Of a stretch of DNA of 64,000 nt, positions 9,685 through 22,304 are shown piece after piece. Source of the stretch: Artemia franciscana (taxonomy: Eukaryota; Arthropoda; Branchiopoda; Anostraca; Artemiidae); the NCBI RefSeq assembly GCF_032884065.1, contig NC_088864.1, positions 22,868,994 to 22,932,993 of the forward strand, in the 5' to 3' direction. The position numbers and the translations under genes are program-made. The notes under the pieces were generated by a model. The model saw only the letters and a program-made list of their open reading frames with translations, was not told where the DNA came from and did no database searches. The first letter of the stretch is position 1, and every line of letters begins with the position of its first letter.

Positions 9685-10563
9685 TCTTATCATTAAGTAA
9701 GAATGTGGACCTAGTAATTACAAAATTTAAAAATATTCTATGCTTCCTGTTTGGCCCTATCTGCTCAGGCCAATTTTTCCCTGATATTAATGGTGCTTTT
9801 ACTTACTAAAATCTATAAGTTCAAGATTAGATTCTCTTGTTTTAAAACTTGCAAAAGTGGATAAGAATACACTCTCTTCATCTACAAATAGGACAGAAAT
9901 GGAATCATTGAAGAATAAGAAGGTAAATATACAGTGAATATAATTTCCTGAATGAAAAAGAAATAATTCAAAAAGAAAATAAAGATAAGTTGTTTTTATA
10001 ATGATATTCATACTATAGCTATATAGGTCAAACTGGTTGTAGTTTGGTCATATCCTTATGTTTTGGATTCACATATTAACCCATAAATGTAGGACTACCT
10101 CTATGTTCAATACTATGCAGACTGTTCTATGTTCAAAGCTTATAATCAAGTAAAAATGTGAACCTAGTTAACTGCAAAATTGAAAAATATTCTATGCTTC
10201 CTGTTTTGCCAAATTTGCTCAGGTTAGTCTTTTCTCTGATATTTAAGGTGCTTTTACTTCCTAAGATCTACAAGTTGAAGATTATATTATCTTGTTTTAA
10301 ACTTGCAAAACATGATAAGAATACACCCTCTACATCTGCAGATAGGACAGAAATGAAATCACTGAAGAATAAGAAGGTAGATATACAGTGAACATGATCT
10401 CTTTAATGAAAAAGAAATGAAGATTCATGCTTTTTATAATAATATTCATACTATAACTAGATAGGTCAAACTGGTTGTAGTTTAGTCATGTCCTTATGTT
10501 TTGGATTCACATATTAACAAACAAATGTAGGACTACCTCTATGTTCAATACTATGCTGACTAC
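9685..10563 (+). repeat. Tandem duplication, two units of about 430-450 bp
   Basis: Unit 1 (about 9685-10137) and unit 2 (about 10138-10563) align along their length with moderate divergence. Shared landmarks include ATATTCTATGCTTCCTGTTT, AATAAGAAGGTA, then GGTCAAACTGGTTGTAGTTT, and ATGTAGGACTACCTCTATG. No conserved reading frame runs through both units, so it looks non-coding. Confidence 0.8.
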
Positions 10564-11763
10564 TCACTATTTTCACTTTTCTGAATATTTCTTTTAACCA
10601 GCTCCAGAAAAAGAATTGACATAAATGTGCTAAGAATTATCACTGAAATCAGTTATATTTCACACAACACCAGCATTAGTTGTGGGACATTTACCTCTGC
10701 ATTAGCAAGCTGTACAAAATATCTGCTGAAAATGGAATTAAGTGAATTTAAACAAAATATGTATATTTTTCTCACAATTTAAACATTTTGTGTGTACATA
10801 TAAGCAGTACCAACACATTCTCTCTTTCAGTTTTATCATTAAGCAATAGGATACCAAGCTTTACTTATGAATAGAACCAAATACATAAAAACAATATTCA
10901 GTGTAACCCCCTCCAAACAGAAATATGTACCCCCAATACAGTGATTTATGCAAGAAAAATTTATGTGCAAATTTTATAGAATTCCCTTTTTTTAATAAAG
11001 ATACAAAGGGGAAGATGATTTTCAAACCCTAGGAGTCAATTTTCCCTTGTAATCAGCACCCCTGGGAATTTTTAATTAATTTATGGTTTCTGCCTCAATG
11101 ATGCCAAGAATTGTTCAGATTTTCTTTGTTAAACAATGTTCAACAGCCAACTTAATAATTCTAATTTTAACTTCTTTGATTACTATTAAATTTGAAATAA
11201 AGTTGCTATTTAAATGTGGGAATGTGTCACTAAATAATGTTAAACAATCACTAGAAATACTTTGACTTGTCCTGAATCTTTACTTTGACAGCACTATTGT
11301 ACTGCCTACAATTTTTGTTTTCTCCTCATGCAGCTTGCTGATATCAATACTATTTATTATAACAAATCAGGAAACCCACAAACATATAAATTTAATAAAA
11401 AAATCATAAATAATATGTCAATAAATCATATATATATTAAAGCATAGTACAACAAGTTATATCTTGCAGAGTCAAAATCAATTCAAAACTATTAGCAAAT
11501 GAATAGTTCAATACCCAGGGCTATTAGAATAGAGCTTGGTTCAATTATGAGATTAGCATTCTGTCCTGGGTGTAGGGGTTGGTGGAAGTGGAGGGGGGAT
11601 ATGTACTGCAAGATTAGTTGTGAATCTAGCTGAAAAAAGCTGACTGTATAAAACATACTCCTTTGCCTACCCAAAAGCTTATTTATACTATACAAATGCT
11701 GTCTGCAGCACCTCTTTGCTGACAATTTTAGTACTGAATGTTTATTTTTTATAATGTTTTTAA
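10564..11763. other. No gene recognised
   Basis: AT-rich sequence. The open frames present are short and have no domain features. I see no splice-supported coding segment. Confidence 0.45.
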
Positions 11764-11996
11764 ATTCATCAAGTTTTTGGTTGATTTCAACAAAATAATA
11801 CTATGTTTTCTCAGTTGTTTTTGACAAAAATAATACTGCATTTTCTTAGTGCCAAAATTATTTATAATAAGGTTAGTTTAGATTAGGTCAAAAAGTGCTT
11901 AAATTGGAATTTGGGCTAGAAGAAATTATTATATTTGTAAAGAACATAAAAAAGGCATCAAGTGGTATGTTCACTTTATTGGTAGGCTAAGTCAAT
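11764..11996 (-). repeat. MITE-like repeat copy
   Basis: Read on the minus strand this matches the element at 36465-37196 over TTGACTTA, AAAGTGAACATACCACTTGA, ATTATAAATAATTTTGGC and a doubled TAGTATTATTTTGT block. Only one terminal end is clear here, so the copy is partial. Confidence 0.65.
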
Positions 11997-13440
11997 TCTA
12001 TGAACTGCAAACAAAATTACCCCTTTTGAAGCCCAATTAAGGGCTCAAAATGTCATTTCTCCCAGAATCAAGTATTGAATTATGAAATAGCATAAATAAA
12101 GCATCAATTGATGCATTCACTTCAGCAAAATTATCACTCATTTCAGCAAAATTATGTTGAAACTGCAAATTTACTGATTATTTTTACTAGCCTAGGCCTA
12201 GCTAGGAATCTTAAAGGACTTTGTACTATGCACGTGTTTTGCTCTTAGATTAGCTAAGTCAATGGTGAGATTAAAGAAGGCTACATTATCAACAGCAATT
12301 CAGGACCAGGCATTTTCTACCTCGCCTGACATCTGAAATTCAGATGTTACATGGAAATTTGTTTCATAGTAAGGTCCCCAAGCTTCCAGCAGATAAGACT
12401 TCAGAGTCAGACCATTAATCCCCACCTCTAACCAAAGGATTTGTTGAAAAAAGACTGGGGCCCTTGTACCAAAGGACACAGGATCACAGGCCCAGCATTT
12501 CACCCACTTGGCTAGGATAATGCTCAATATCAAAACGAATTTGTACCTTATTTTCACGAACTGTCTTGACTGTAAATGTTCTCTGGCTGTTTGAGAGGGC
12601 CTCTTTTCTCATTTCTGTATTTCTGTAATAGTACCGGGATTTAACTTAAAATTATTCTATTTGAAAAGGTTCGTTTTGTTTATGTCTAATTTTATAGGTA
12701 GTGCTCTAGTTTGAAATTAAGTAAATACGGCCGTTTTTATGTGACCCTGGGCTCCCACTGATGCGATTTCCCGCAAAAACGGCCGTTCTTGTGGGAAATA
12801 TAATCAAAAATATATTTATTATCTTTTATGTTCATTACCCTGGAATCTATTCCCCAGTTGCTAAGGATTAAAAAACTGGATCAAAACGTTTCAATGACTG
12901 CATTGAAATATTTGTACTGAGCCGTAGGGCAGTAAACTAGCTTTGAAAGTTTGTATACTAATATCTTTCCAGTTCGTTAAATTTTTATTGTTCATGAAAA
13001 ATCATTTATATTATTCACAGTGTCTCTCCACACAGTACGTTATTGATCTTTTGGGAGGCTACTGTGCTGGTATAACGAAGCGCTACACCAAGAAATTATG
13101 TCTAACTTGGACAACAAAGAAATGGGGTTACAAGTAGGACTTCTAAAATATTTTCTTCGTACTTTCTCTATTCAAAATTGTTCCAAGCAATAGCTGTTTT
13201 TTACCAAAAATTTATTGAAGTTTTTTTTTACATTTGTAAATAAGAACAAAAATGATTAATCTTGATTCCCGGGAATACGGCAATTTTGTTCAGCGCACTT
13301 CCGTTAATTTCAGCAATTTACCGCCAAATTTCCGTGGAAATGATAAAAACGACAGTTCCTCACTGCCTGACTTTCTAGACAGGCTTGCTTTGACAATTTG
13401 GACGACTGTCAAAATACCTTATGATTGCGCTCCTGTGAGG
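11997..13440. other. No gene recognised
   Basis: Non-coding in appearance. The short frames at 12300-12557 and 12943-13137 show no domain. Two words, ACGGCCGTTTTTATGTG and AACGGCCGTTCTTGTGG, near 12730-12800 form a weak local repeat. Confidence 0.45.
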
Positions 13441-14790
13441 TGCCCTTGAGAGGCTCTTAAAGAAAGGGGACACATCGCTTCCAGGCAACTGGCACGGGAT
13501 CTGCCTGCTCTCTATACCCAGTAAATCGCTCTCCTAGACTATAAGTAGCTCACATATCAAAAGACAGCTCTTTGACGAGCACCATGGAATCAGACCGAAC
13601 CATTTTTGTGTGGACCTGATATTTACTTTACGGCTACTGACGGAAGAAAACAAAGAGTTGCGATACACGATCTATATGAAATTCATTAATTTTGAGCTGG
13701 CATTTGGCTCAGTGGACCACCAGAGTCTGTGGAAGATCTTAATGTACTATGAAATTCCCAAAAAGATATTTTCGTTGATGATTGGTCCTTATGAAGAGAA
13801 TGAGAGCTGTGTATAGGCGCCAAGTGGCAAATTGTGTTTTTCTCGGCATCTTGTCAGGAGTTAAATAGGAATATATCTTTCCACCCCTGCTCTTCGTAAT
13901 TAAAATTGACCACATAATGCAAAGCACCAGCATAGACAGAATCCATCTGAGTCGTGAAATACTTTTGAGCGATGTAAACTTTGCTGACGACATCGCAGTA
14001 CTAGAATTGTGCAAGTAGAGGATTCAAAAGCTCTTAAACCAAGTGATTGAGAGAGACTGTCAGGTATGCCAAAAATAACTATTAAAAAAGTAAGATGCAT
14101 GGACAAAACAGACTCACCCCTGAAAATTGTTTGCTGAGACTAACAGTTATAACAAATCGTCAATTTCAAAAGCTAGGAAGCATAATTGAAAACATAGGAT
14201 CTACCACAAAAGATGTACTCACAGGAATCAGTCAAGCCAATGGAGCCTTCAATAGACTAAAGAGAATTTGACGACCTCAAAGGTTCTTTCTACGACTGAA
14301 ATTTTGACTCTTTAATATCAACTTCATGCTAGTTCTGTTTTATGTAGCCGAAACCTCGCGAAAAACAAAGAAATGTAGAAAAACAAGAAAAGAAATGTAG
14401 CCGAAATTAGAAAAACAAGGGATAATTCTTGCTTTTGAGAAAACATGTCTAGGAGAATTCTCAAAGTCCACTGAAAACAAAAGATAACCAGCCATCTATT
14501 TGTGATAAAACGGGTCAGGCTCTTATGACATGTAAGAAGAGTTCGTAAATTGAGATACCTTTGCCATGTACTACGCATGGACAATCTCCGATTACCGAAT
14601 TCAGAGCTCTACTGGCAACCATCGGAGCATGCCGCAGAGGCAGACCCAGAAGCACCATGCACATAACGTAACATACAGATCTGTGAAAGCTAAACACCTC
14701 AATCAAGTCTCATTGGGAGGATATAATGGCAGAAGCAAATTTCTGGGAAGATTGGTGGTTCCTTCTTGATGCCCTGGGTGTATCCGGGGG
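13441..14790 (+). mobile_element. Degenerate LINE reverse transcriptase
   Basis: This is a plus-strand non-LTR reverse transcriptase in at least six frame segments. VDLIFTLRLLTEENKE and IYMKFINFELAFGSVDHQSL (13610-13816) match the F-x-D-F-x-x-A-F-D-S-V motif with the second D missing. Then come IDRIHLSREILLSDVNFADD (the FADD catalytic box, near 13930-13990), QFQKLGSIIENIGSTTKDVL (14160-14220) and ANGAFNRLKRI. After those lie YVAETS near 14340, RRILKVH near 14450, and LRYLCHVLRMDNLRLP near 14550-14590. Many stops and frameshifts make it an old dead copy. It is distinct in sequence from the LINEs at 1035-6450. Confidence 0.7.
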
Positions 14791-14889
14791 CACAGGCAAA
14801 TTTGAGGTCTAAGGAATCCCCAAGCCTAATATAAACATCGAAAATATAAACCCTTTCTGCGAAAATGCTATCGTAACCTATATCGATAG

Positions 14890-16835
14890 AATTGAGAAAC
14901 CGAGTGATCGTACCTGATCAATTGCTTCAGAGTTCTTGGATTTTATCGTCGAACGATAGCTTCCCCTATCCAGTTCACGAAAAGCAGGGCAGGGATGAAA
15001 AGAATTTTTTCGATCGTACTGGCTTAGAAGAATTCCATTGGCTAGTGCTTTTAAACAAGATGAGATGCTTATTCTGTAAGTGTTTTGTTTTGTTCAACAT
15101 CCGAAGGGTCAGAGGCTCCAATCAATTGCAAAAGTTGGTTTAAAAAAGTCCTTTGGGACGTTTTGCTAAGCTAACTGGAAAAGAGAGCGACTTGGTGTCT
15201 CACGAAAATAATCAGTACCACTGCAGCTCAGACGACGCTGGTAAACATTTACTTCTAAAATATTATAATCCTGAAACCAGTATCTCAAGCCTTCGAAACG
15301 AACAACGCAGCCAGCAAGTGCAAGAAAACAGAGTGAGGTTGGACCCAAATGTTGAATCAATTATTTCTTTGGGTCGACAGAACATTGCTCTTTGTAGCCA
15401 TAGAGATGATGGAGAATCATTGGCAGAGAAGGACCCACTGAGAAACTAAGGGAATTTTCAAGGCACCGTGCAAATAGTGATGAATCATTTTAAAGTGACA
15501 TTTGAATAGCTCAGGAGCAAATGCTACTTATATAAGCAAAACAGTGTAGATAGAATTAATTGATTGTTGCACCAAAGAGATTCGTAAAAAGCTCTGTTGC
15601 CCTTTTTTACAAGTGCAATTGTACATGATGTAAGGTATTTTTGTATCTACACAAAAATAGTGCTCGAACAGCATTGGAAACTTCGAACATATTATTAAAG
15701 GGGAAACACTTGGAAATATTGTGCTGAATTTTGTTGTGCTAGGCAAGACTTGGAGAATTGAGTTGGCATAAGCACTGATGGATGTGATACGATGGTTTTA
15801 GAGACAGTAGTGCTGAAAAAGAAGTTAAAAAAAATTAGCAAAGAATGACCTGCGTTGCCTATGTTTCAACCATGCTCTAAATCCTTCTATAGCAAAAAAC
15901 TTCTTCTGTTTGGACTATTAAAAACTCCATCGGATTAAAAAACGAAGTAGTATCTTTTTTGGTGCTTCTGCAAAGCACAATTATGTTTTAACCAGAGTAA
16001 TGAAAGCACAGATAGCTGAAATATGTGAAACCCCAGTGGATCGAAAGGCTCGGTTCCTTAATGTAGTTTGTGGTGGAGCTCTCTAAAATCGTGAAAACTG
16101 TTTAAGATCATCAGCATCTGGGCAGAATGCACAACTGCTCCAAAATAAAAATCCTTATTGACTGCTGTCACATCCTCCGATCTGATAGTAATCATTGACA
16201 CTCTTAGTAACTCGTCTGGAATGGTCTTACCGCTCAATCGACTATTTCAGAAGAAGTGCTTGGAATTTGTGTCTGCAGCAAACTATGTGAAGGACATTTT
16301 CACCCAGATGTAATTCATTCATCAGAAGAATGAAAGTAAGTTCAAAGAACATTTGATGAAGCAAATACAGTAGCGGTTGAGCTAGGTTTAGAAACAATAG
16401 TCACAAGGATTGCAAAAAAGCGAATAAATCGGATTAAAGTGCCATTCAATTCACACGAGGAGTATTATAGACATTCGGCTTTTATTCCCTTGTTGGATAT
16501 GATTATTTTGGACTTGAGAAAGCTTTTTTTTGACACGCTAGACACTTTAAAGCTCAGTATTTTCTTGGAAATAATTTTTATGGAAACGGACAAACAATTC
16601 ACTGATACCATTTATGACTAGTCAGCGTGATACTAATTAATAATTTATTTCCCGTCCCAATCGGCTTGTAAATTTGGCCTGACTGGAGAAGCAACAATAC
16701 GGAAAGCTTGGTGGATTCGTCTGAGAGAAAGCCAGAGAAAATCCAACTCCAGGTTTTGTAGAATATCTGAAGTACTCGGGGAAACGCAACAAAAACATTA
16801 CTACAACGTTGATATTTTTTCCAGACATTTCAACA
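14890..16835 (+). mobile_element. hAT transposase remnant (ZMYM1/DUF4371 type)
   Basis: This is a plus-strand remnant of the hAT-type transposase related to vertebrate ZMYM1. The segment 15153-15449 has QVQENRVRLDPNVESIISLG and then RQNIALCSHRDDGESL, matching the characteristic N-R-x-R-L, G-R-Q-x-I-A-L-x-G-H-R-D-D-G block. Then comes GISTDGCDTMV near 15765. HEEYYRHSAFIPLLDMIILD (16439-16621) matches the later Y-Y-R-x-S-x-F-x-P-x-L-D block. DIFSRHFNIL near 16815 would belong to the dimerisation region. Stops and frameshifts are numerous, and the terminal inverted repeats were not found. Confidence 0.7.
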
Positions 16836-16889
16836 TTCTTTTAAACCTTTAAACTCTTTAAACTCTGTGTCCAAGACCGTGTACAGATG

Positions 16890-17065
16890 TGTGTGTGGGG
16901 TGGGGGTTAGACCCCCTCCCCCAAAATGTTTGTCCGGCTTGTAAAAACGTGACAAAAGTGCATATAAACATATTTTTGATACCTTTTTAAAGTCCTTTTT
17001 TCGTAAAAAAACGAACAAAAATCCTTTTGTAGAACCACACCCCCCCCAAAAAAAAATCCTGGATA
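16890..17065 (+). repeat. Interspersed non-coding repeat
   Basis: GGGTTAGACCCCCTCCCCCA, then TGTTTGT, TTGTAAAAAC, ATAAA and ATTTTTGAT reappear in the same order at 41696-41800. It is a dispersed family with no coding sign. Confidence 0.55.
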
Positions 17066-17315
17066 CAGCCCTGCGTGTGTTCAAAGTAGTTTTTCCATCT
17101 TGAGAAGACTGAAAATGTGACTAAGAAATAAAATGACGGAGGAGAGACTCGCCGGACTTGCACTTCTTCATATTCACAGTGATATTCTTACAAGTATAGT
17201 AAGCGTTATTGATTGATTTGCTAATAGTTGAAACTGATAGCATTTATAAATGTGGTTCTGTGCATAGCTTTACAGAACTGACAGCTAAATAACAGATAGA
17301 ATGGTAAAATAGTGG

Positions 17316-18290
17316 AACGAAGTGCCGTGATTTTTCCGATGCCGCCAAAAAATTTTATTCGGTTAAATAAAGCTCACGAAAACACTGACATGTCATCTAC
17401 CGGAATCTCAATCTTGGTTGGTAAACGCTGTGGTTTACCAACTTATGTCGTGACTTAACGGACTTTGCCAAGTTTTTTCATTCAATTAAATAAAGAACAT
17501 GAAAATACTGACATGATTTGTACCGTAATCTCGATCTCGGTTGGCAAATGTAGCAGTCGTATCATCCTGTGCAGTGATTTTGCGGATAGTACCATGATTT
17601 TCCATTGGGTTAAATAAAGAAAATGAAAATAATGACACAATATCTACCAAAATCTTATTCTTTGTGGGTAAATGCAGCTGTTTTACCAATGTATGCCCTG
17701 ATTTTACCGATGGTGGCAATTTTTTTCGTTTGGTTAAATGAAGAACATGTAAATACTGACATGATTTGTACCGTAATCTCGATCTCGGTTGGCAAATGTA
17801 GCAGTCGTATCATCCTGTGCAGTGATTTTGCGGATAGCATCATGATTTACCATTGGGTTAAATAAAGAAAATGAAAATAATGACACAATATCTACCAAAA
17901 TCTTATTCTTTGTTGGTAAATGCAGCTGTTTTACCAATGTATGCCCTGATTTTACCGATGGTGGCAATTTTTTTCGTTTGGTTAAATGAAGAACATGAAA
18001 ATACTGACATGATTTGTACCGTAATCTCGATCTCGGTTGGCAAATGTAGCAGTCGTATCATCCTGTGCAGTGATTTTGCGGATAGCACCATGATTTTCCA
18101 TTGGGTTAAATAAAGAAAATGAAAATAATGACACAATATCTACCAAAATCTTATTCTTTGTTGGTAAATGCAGCTGTTTTACCAATGTATGCCCTGATTT
18201 TAGCGATGGTGGCAATTTTTTCGTTTGGTTAAATGAAGAACATGAAAATACTGATCTTAGCCAGCAAATGCAGCCGTTTTCCTGACTGGA
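17316..18290 (+). repeat. 248-bp satellite array of dimeric units
   Basis: Repeats start at 17623, 17871 and 18119 with an exact 248-bp spacing and very high identity. Each 248-bp unit is itself made of two diverged 124-bp halves. Both halves carry TTAAATRAAGAA, GAAAATA, TGACA, ATCT, GGTTGG, AAATG and TGATTTT in the same order. Earlier, more diverged monomers extend back to about 17316. The long open frames in the array are a by-product of repeat length (248 is not a multiple of 3, and the frames close once per unit). Confidence 0.9.
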
Positions 18291-18539
18291 AAGAATGGGC
18301 GAAAATCTCATTTGGTAGCAACTAGTACCAGTTAATTGCAAGACGGTCAGGTCAGAGTCCCGTTGTATAACAGGTTGGTTGGTTAGTAGATTATGAGCTG
18401 TGGATGGTAAAGACAGTGACGCCCATCCAAGGGACCCACATGTAACACACGTCAGCTTCAAACTTCACAAATTACACAAATCGGACCAAATCAGACAAAT
18501 CACAAACCAGTTGTATGATCAATATCAAGAGTAAAGGAG

Positions 18540-19450
18540 CAAATTAATGAAAGGAATTAGATATGTCAAATTTAAGAACGAATCGAGTAAAAATAAAGTG
18601 TTGGGATGCCTGCTTTCTTTTTTTTGCAAAAACAACGAGCCTAAATGGATTTTAGCTGCCGAGCAGGTTCTTTGCAACCCTTTTCTACATAAGCAACCAA
18701 GAGAATCAAGTTGGTCGTATATTACTGGCGATTTTTTTTTTAGAAGTCTTAGAAAAGGAAGGTGCAAAAAGAGATGTGCTTATACTTTAAAGCTATGATT
18801 ATGCAACCAATACGCCTGGTATACAGGAGGGTGTCCAAGAGCACATATCATCCAAAATAGGAAGACAAGTACGCTAAATTCGATCCATGGCTCATGGAGA
18901 GAATGTCACTGGGGAATGCGCCTGCAACAAGACTTCCATAGTACAAAAAATGTTGGAAATCTTACAGGAACTCTATACCTTCTTTACGGGTCGAATGACA
19001 CGAGTTATTGCTTACAACCGACACTGAAGCTTAAGAATGAAAAGTTGGCAGCATAGGTCAGAAAGTTTGACAGAGTTGTGAACCAGCTTTGACGCTACTG
19101 TGGAAGTGCTCAAAGAGCTAATAGTACAGAGCGAGTACAATATAATGAAAGATGAAGACCAACTTCTGGATTGCCACCTTACTTGCTTTGATTTTATTCA
19201 GATGCTTATGATCATATGTCAAGTCCTTTTTAAGACGAAGGCTCTTGCAGAAAAGCTTCAGACTGAGAAGCTTGATCTGTTGATTGCAAACACAAAACTC
19301 ACGGCGACATCTTATATACTCTCGTTCGAGACTGATTAGACAGAGGGAAATCGACGCATAAAAAGTAGCTGTGGTAAAAAGTTGTTTTACTAGCCAAAGA
19401 CAAGTTCCAACTTAACCATCATCCTATGCCTCCACCTTCACGTTATTCAG
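18540..19450 (+). mobile_element. Second hAT transposase remnant
   Basis: A plus-strand series of frames reads AHGENVTGECACNKTSIVQK (near 18890), LEILQELYTFFTGR (near 18955), LKLKNEKLA (near 19030) and FDATVEVLKELIV (near 19090-19125). ALAEKLQTEKLDLLIANTKL follows near 19240-19300. The order C-A-H-x-L-N, L-x-x-L-Y-x-F-F-T, then L-x-x-K-L-Q-x-E-x-L-D fits the ZMYM1-type hAT transposase middle region. The upstream frame 18547-18798 is not recognised and is assigned only by position. It is broken by frameshifts. Confidence 0.55.
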
Positions 19451-20500
19451 AGGAAATTTCTGATCCTGGAGCCGACTTGGAGTTATAAATAGATTGCCAA
19501 ATTTGTCAATATGCTGCTTCCCCCTTCCTCGACCGTGAATTAACCTGAGAGAGAACCTCCAACAGGTTGAACCCAACCCACCGTGAATTAGCATGAGGGT
19601 TGACTCTAGTTCAGCATTGTCGAGTGATAGCCATGAGAGGAAAATTTTCAAGTAAGTCAAACCGTAGTCAACCTGCGTGTGTTCCCCAGCGAGAACCTCC
19701 AACAGGTACGACTCTAGTTCGGCATTTGTGAAGGGACACACATGCACGGAAAGGTGTAGCATAAATGGCAGACAGTAACAACGGCAATCAAAGGGATAAA
19801 ATTAACCCTTGACTAGGCTGCCCACTTAATTCAACAATCTGTCTTGGCTTTTTTCTACAATTGGCCATGACTTTGACTTTTCCCACAACTATTCCCTATT
19901 TTTTAAATTCAAAACTCCAGTCCAACTCCAGTTGGAAATTGATCTATGCTAAGAAAGTCTACGGCATCCTCAGAGCCCTATCGAAATTTGCGTGACAAGT
20001 AGTTATTATGCTGGTAGGCTTTAAGATGATGACTGGAGAGTTGTTTCAAGAACGTTACTGTCGAGAGAAAAATATTCCTTAGAGACAACCCCCTGTGTAA
20101 GTTATGCATTTGGCCTATTCTAGAATGTCGATGCCTGTTTTGCCGGGGCTACTGAATTCTTACACAAATGATCCTAAATAGCTTTTCAAGGGCGAGTTTT
20201 AGCGTCAATTGGTAGGGTTTACAACCTTTCAATCATATTATTTGACGCGGTCTCAAAGGATATTTTCTGTAAGCATATCGAATACGCCCCCCTTCAACAG
20301 TGTCTCTACTTTGGTCGTTATTTCCGAGGCCGATGCAGCAAACAAGCAAACATGGTGTACTTGAATTGCCAAAAAAAGGAGCCAAGTCACACTGAGGGCT
20401 TCAAAAAAGTTTTGTACACACTGCACCTCTATTTGCAATGGTCTCCCTAAGGATATATTGCTAAAAACTCGAATGTTTCAATGTAATAGTAGCTGTCTTG
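19451..20500. other. No gene; short local duplication
   Basis: The words GAGAACCTCCAACAGGT and GACTCTAGTTC occur twice, near 19550-19620 and 19690-19720, as a small imperfect direct repeat. No coding feature is recognised in the rest. Confidence 0.5.
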
Positions 20501-22084
20501 ACTACGTTAATATATGGCCACACGTTTCTTCCGGCATGTGAACACCAGTTTTTAAAGCATGGATCCGTATCGGAGGTAATAGTAAACTAAAAACAAAATA
20601 AGGTATCACAAATCCCTCCCAACAATTAAACTTTCCTCTTGCAGGTGGGATGCACTTTTGAGAGGAGATTGGTAGGCCATGGGTTGAAAATGACAAAGCA
20701 AGGTCGTTATATGAAATCCAACCGGTATGACTGAGTGAAAACAAATTTTTTATTATTACAGAATATTTAATAATCTAAAAATATCATGAATTAATTTATA
20801 TCTTAAAAAGAGTACCAATAGCAAGCTCTTACCACTGATGAAGTGATTTGTATTATAAAAAAAAAATTCCAGTCGGAAATGCGAAATTTTCTACCTGATC
20901 CAAAACAAACAAATCAAATTCTACCTGAAGACAAGCTTTTTTTAACGGATTGACTTGAAATCCCGCTGCCAAAGAAAAACTTGGCTCCTGTTAAAAACTA
21001 GCTTGGGCCTGACGGGGGCATTTACAGTGGCTATCCAATATATTAGACCGAAGGGAGACCAGTCATATCGTAAGCCAAATGGTTTTAAAATTATTTAGCT
21101 GCAAACTGTAACTTAGGTGTTTTTTTTCATGTCCAACTCCACTAAGAATAACTATAGTTAATTGAAAAAATTCATCTATCATATTTATATTATGACGAAG
21201 CGAAATATTCCGTCGGACGATTTCATTTGAAATCTGAGGCATACCACATAATTATGAAGTTTTACATAATGAGTACAATTTGACGTTGAAGGACAATACC
21301 TCCTAATCACGCACAATTTCTACGAATTTAAAATGGTTTCCTGTTCTCTTCGTACAGTACGACATAGTTTTTCATGAGATACAATCAGCTCTTGTAGCTA
21401 TGCTTATCTACTCTATTTGATGAGTTTCCTAAGGACGTTTCTTGAACGCAGGATCCCTTGCGAAGCAGAACTTATTCTCGATTTGCTGTCAATGCAATTT
21501 CAATCAAAGTGAGACCTAGGCACATTCGTCTGTATAATTTTATTCAAAAGTATAAAGAAGAGCTGAATTACAAGATCCATACGTTTTCAATATTGAATTT
21601 AGTTGAAATTCAACAGCCAACTATTTTTACTATTTCTAGCTCTATTTAAGGTTAAACAAAAGGCGTACGGATTTTATGAACTCAATTTAGATGCCACATA
21701 CGTGAATTTCATACAATTTACTTCAAGTTCATGAGCTTCCCCAAGTCTCTTCTAGCCTTAGTAGAGACAACCTGCAAGACCTAAGGCAACAAGATAGGTC
21801 GTCGCAATCTGTGATAATGATTAACTTAACTAGAAAATTGTAAATAAAAGCTAAGGATTTTCCACCGAATATGAAAAATCAATTTCAGAAGTTAAGGACG
21901 TTTTTTGTAGTTTGTGATTTTCCATTATACCGACAGGTAAAGCTTTTGAGGGTCCCACCTTTCATTGGACTAGTACTTCAGAAACTGGCCCTGTCTAGGG
22001 GGGAGGGGACTAACCACTACCAACTAATGAAGCCAATATTATACATCCGCATATAACAACTTAAGGTTGATCGTAATCTGGTGA
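20501..22084. other. Downstream flank of Hsp90 copy A, shared with copy B
   Basis: Islands match the flank of copy B in the same order: GACAAAGCAAGGTCGTTAT (20690 and 47510), ATAGGTCGTCGCA (21795 and 48745), AGAAAATTGTAA and TAAAGCCAAT-like words (about 22025 and 49140). The duplicated unit therefore extends at least 1.5 kb past the 3' end of the gene. No other gene is seen. Confidence 0.6.
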
Positions 22085-22090
22085 TTTATT
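22085..22090 (-). promoter_or_regulatory. Poly(A) signal of Hsp90 copy A
   Basis: AATAAA on the minus strand, about 97 bp after the stop codon, sits inside a block (GTGATTTATTAATAAAGTAG on the plus strand) conserved in copy B. Cleavage is expected about 10-25 bp further. Confidence 0.75.
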
Positions 22091-22186
22091 AATAAAGTAG
22101 AAGCAATAACAATGTATTTAAAATGTCTGGAAAACGCTTTAATTAAGAGATCTTGAAAAAATTTAAATTAGAAACATATAAAGCTA

Positions 22187-22304
22187 TTAATCAACTTCTT
22201 CCATTCTTGATGCATCAGCAGTATCATCTTCAAGAGTAGGCATTGGCTCTTCTGGTACGGCGGCTGCCTCGTCTTCATCGATCCCCAAACCGAGTTTCAC
22301 CATC
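22187..22304 (-). CDS. Hsp90: Hsp90 A coding exon 8 (last)
   Basis: Residues 660-698. It opens with the last base of an Arg codon, then [12 protein letters not shown], an acidic Ala/Pro-rich tail and MEEVD followed by TAA. MEEVD is the docking site for TPR cochaperones. This is the exon that differs most from copy B (A673T, A674V, E678D). The following intron upstream is 1,676 bp. Confidence 0.93.

Noticed and set aside
17623-18461. Series of 77-80-codon and one 159-codon open frames
   Set aside because: They are regenerated once per 248-bp satellite unit on both strands and have no coding bias.
18541-18798. 83-codon open frame as a stand-alone gene
   Set aside because: No recognisable domain. 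It lies directly upstream of hAT-like sequence and is better treated as part of that remnant.
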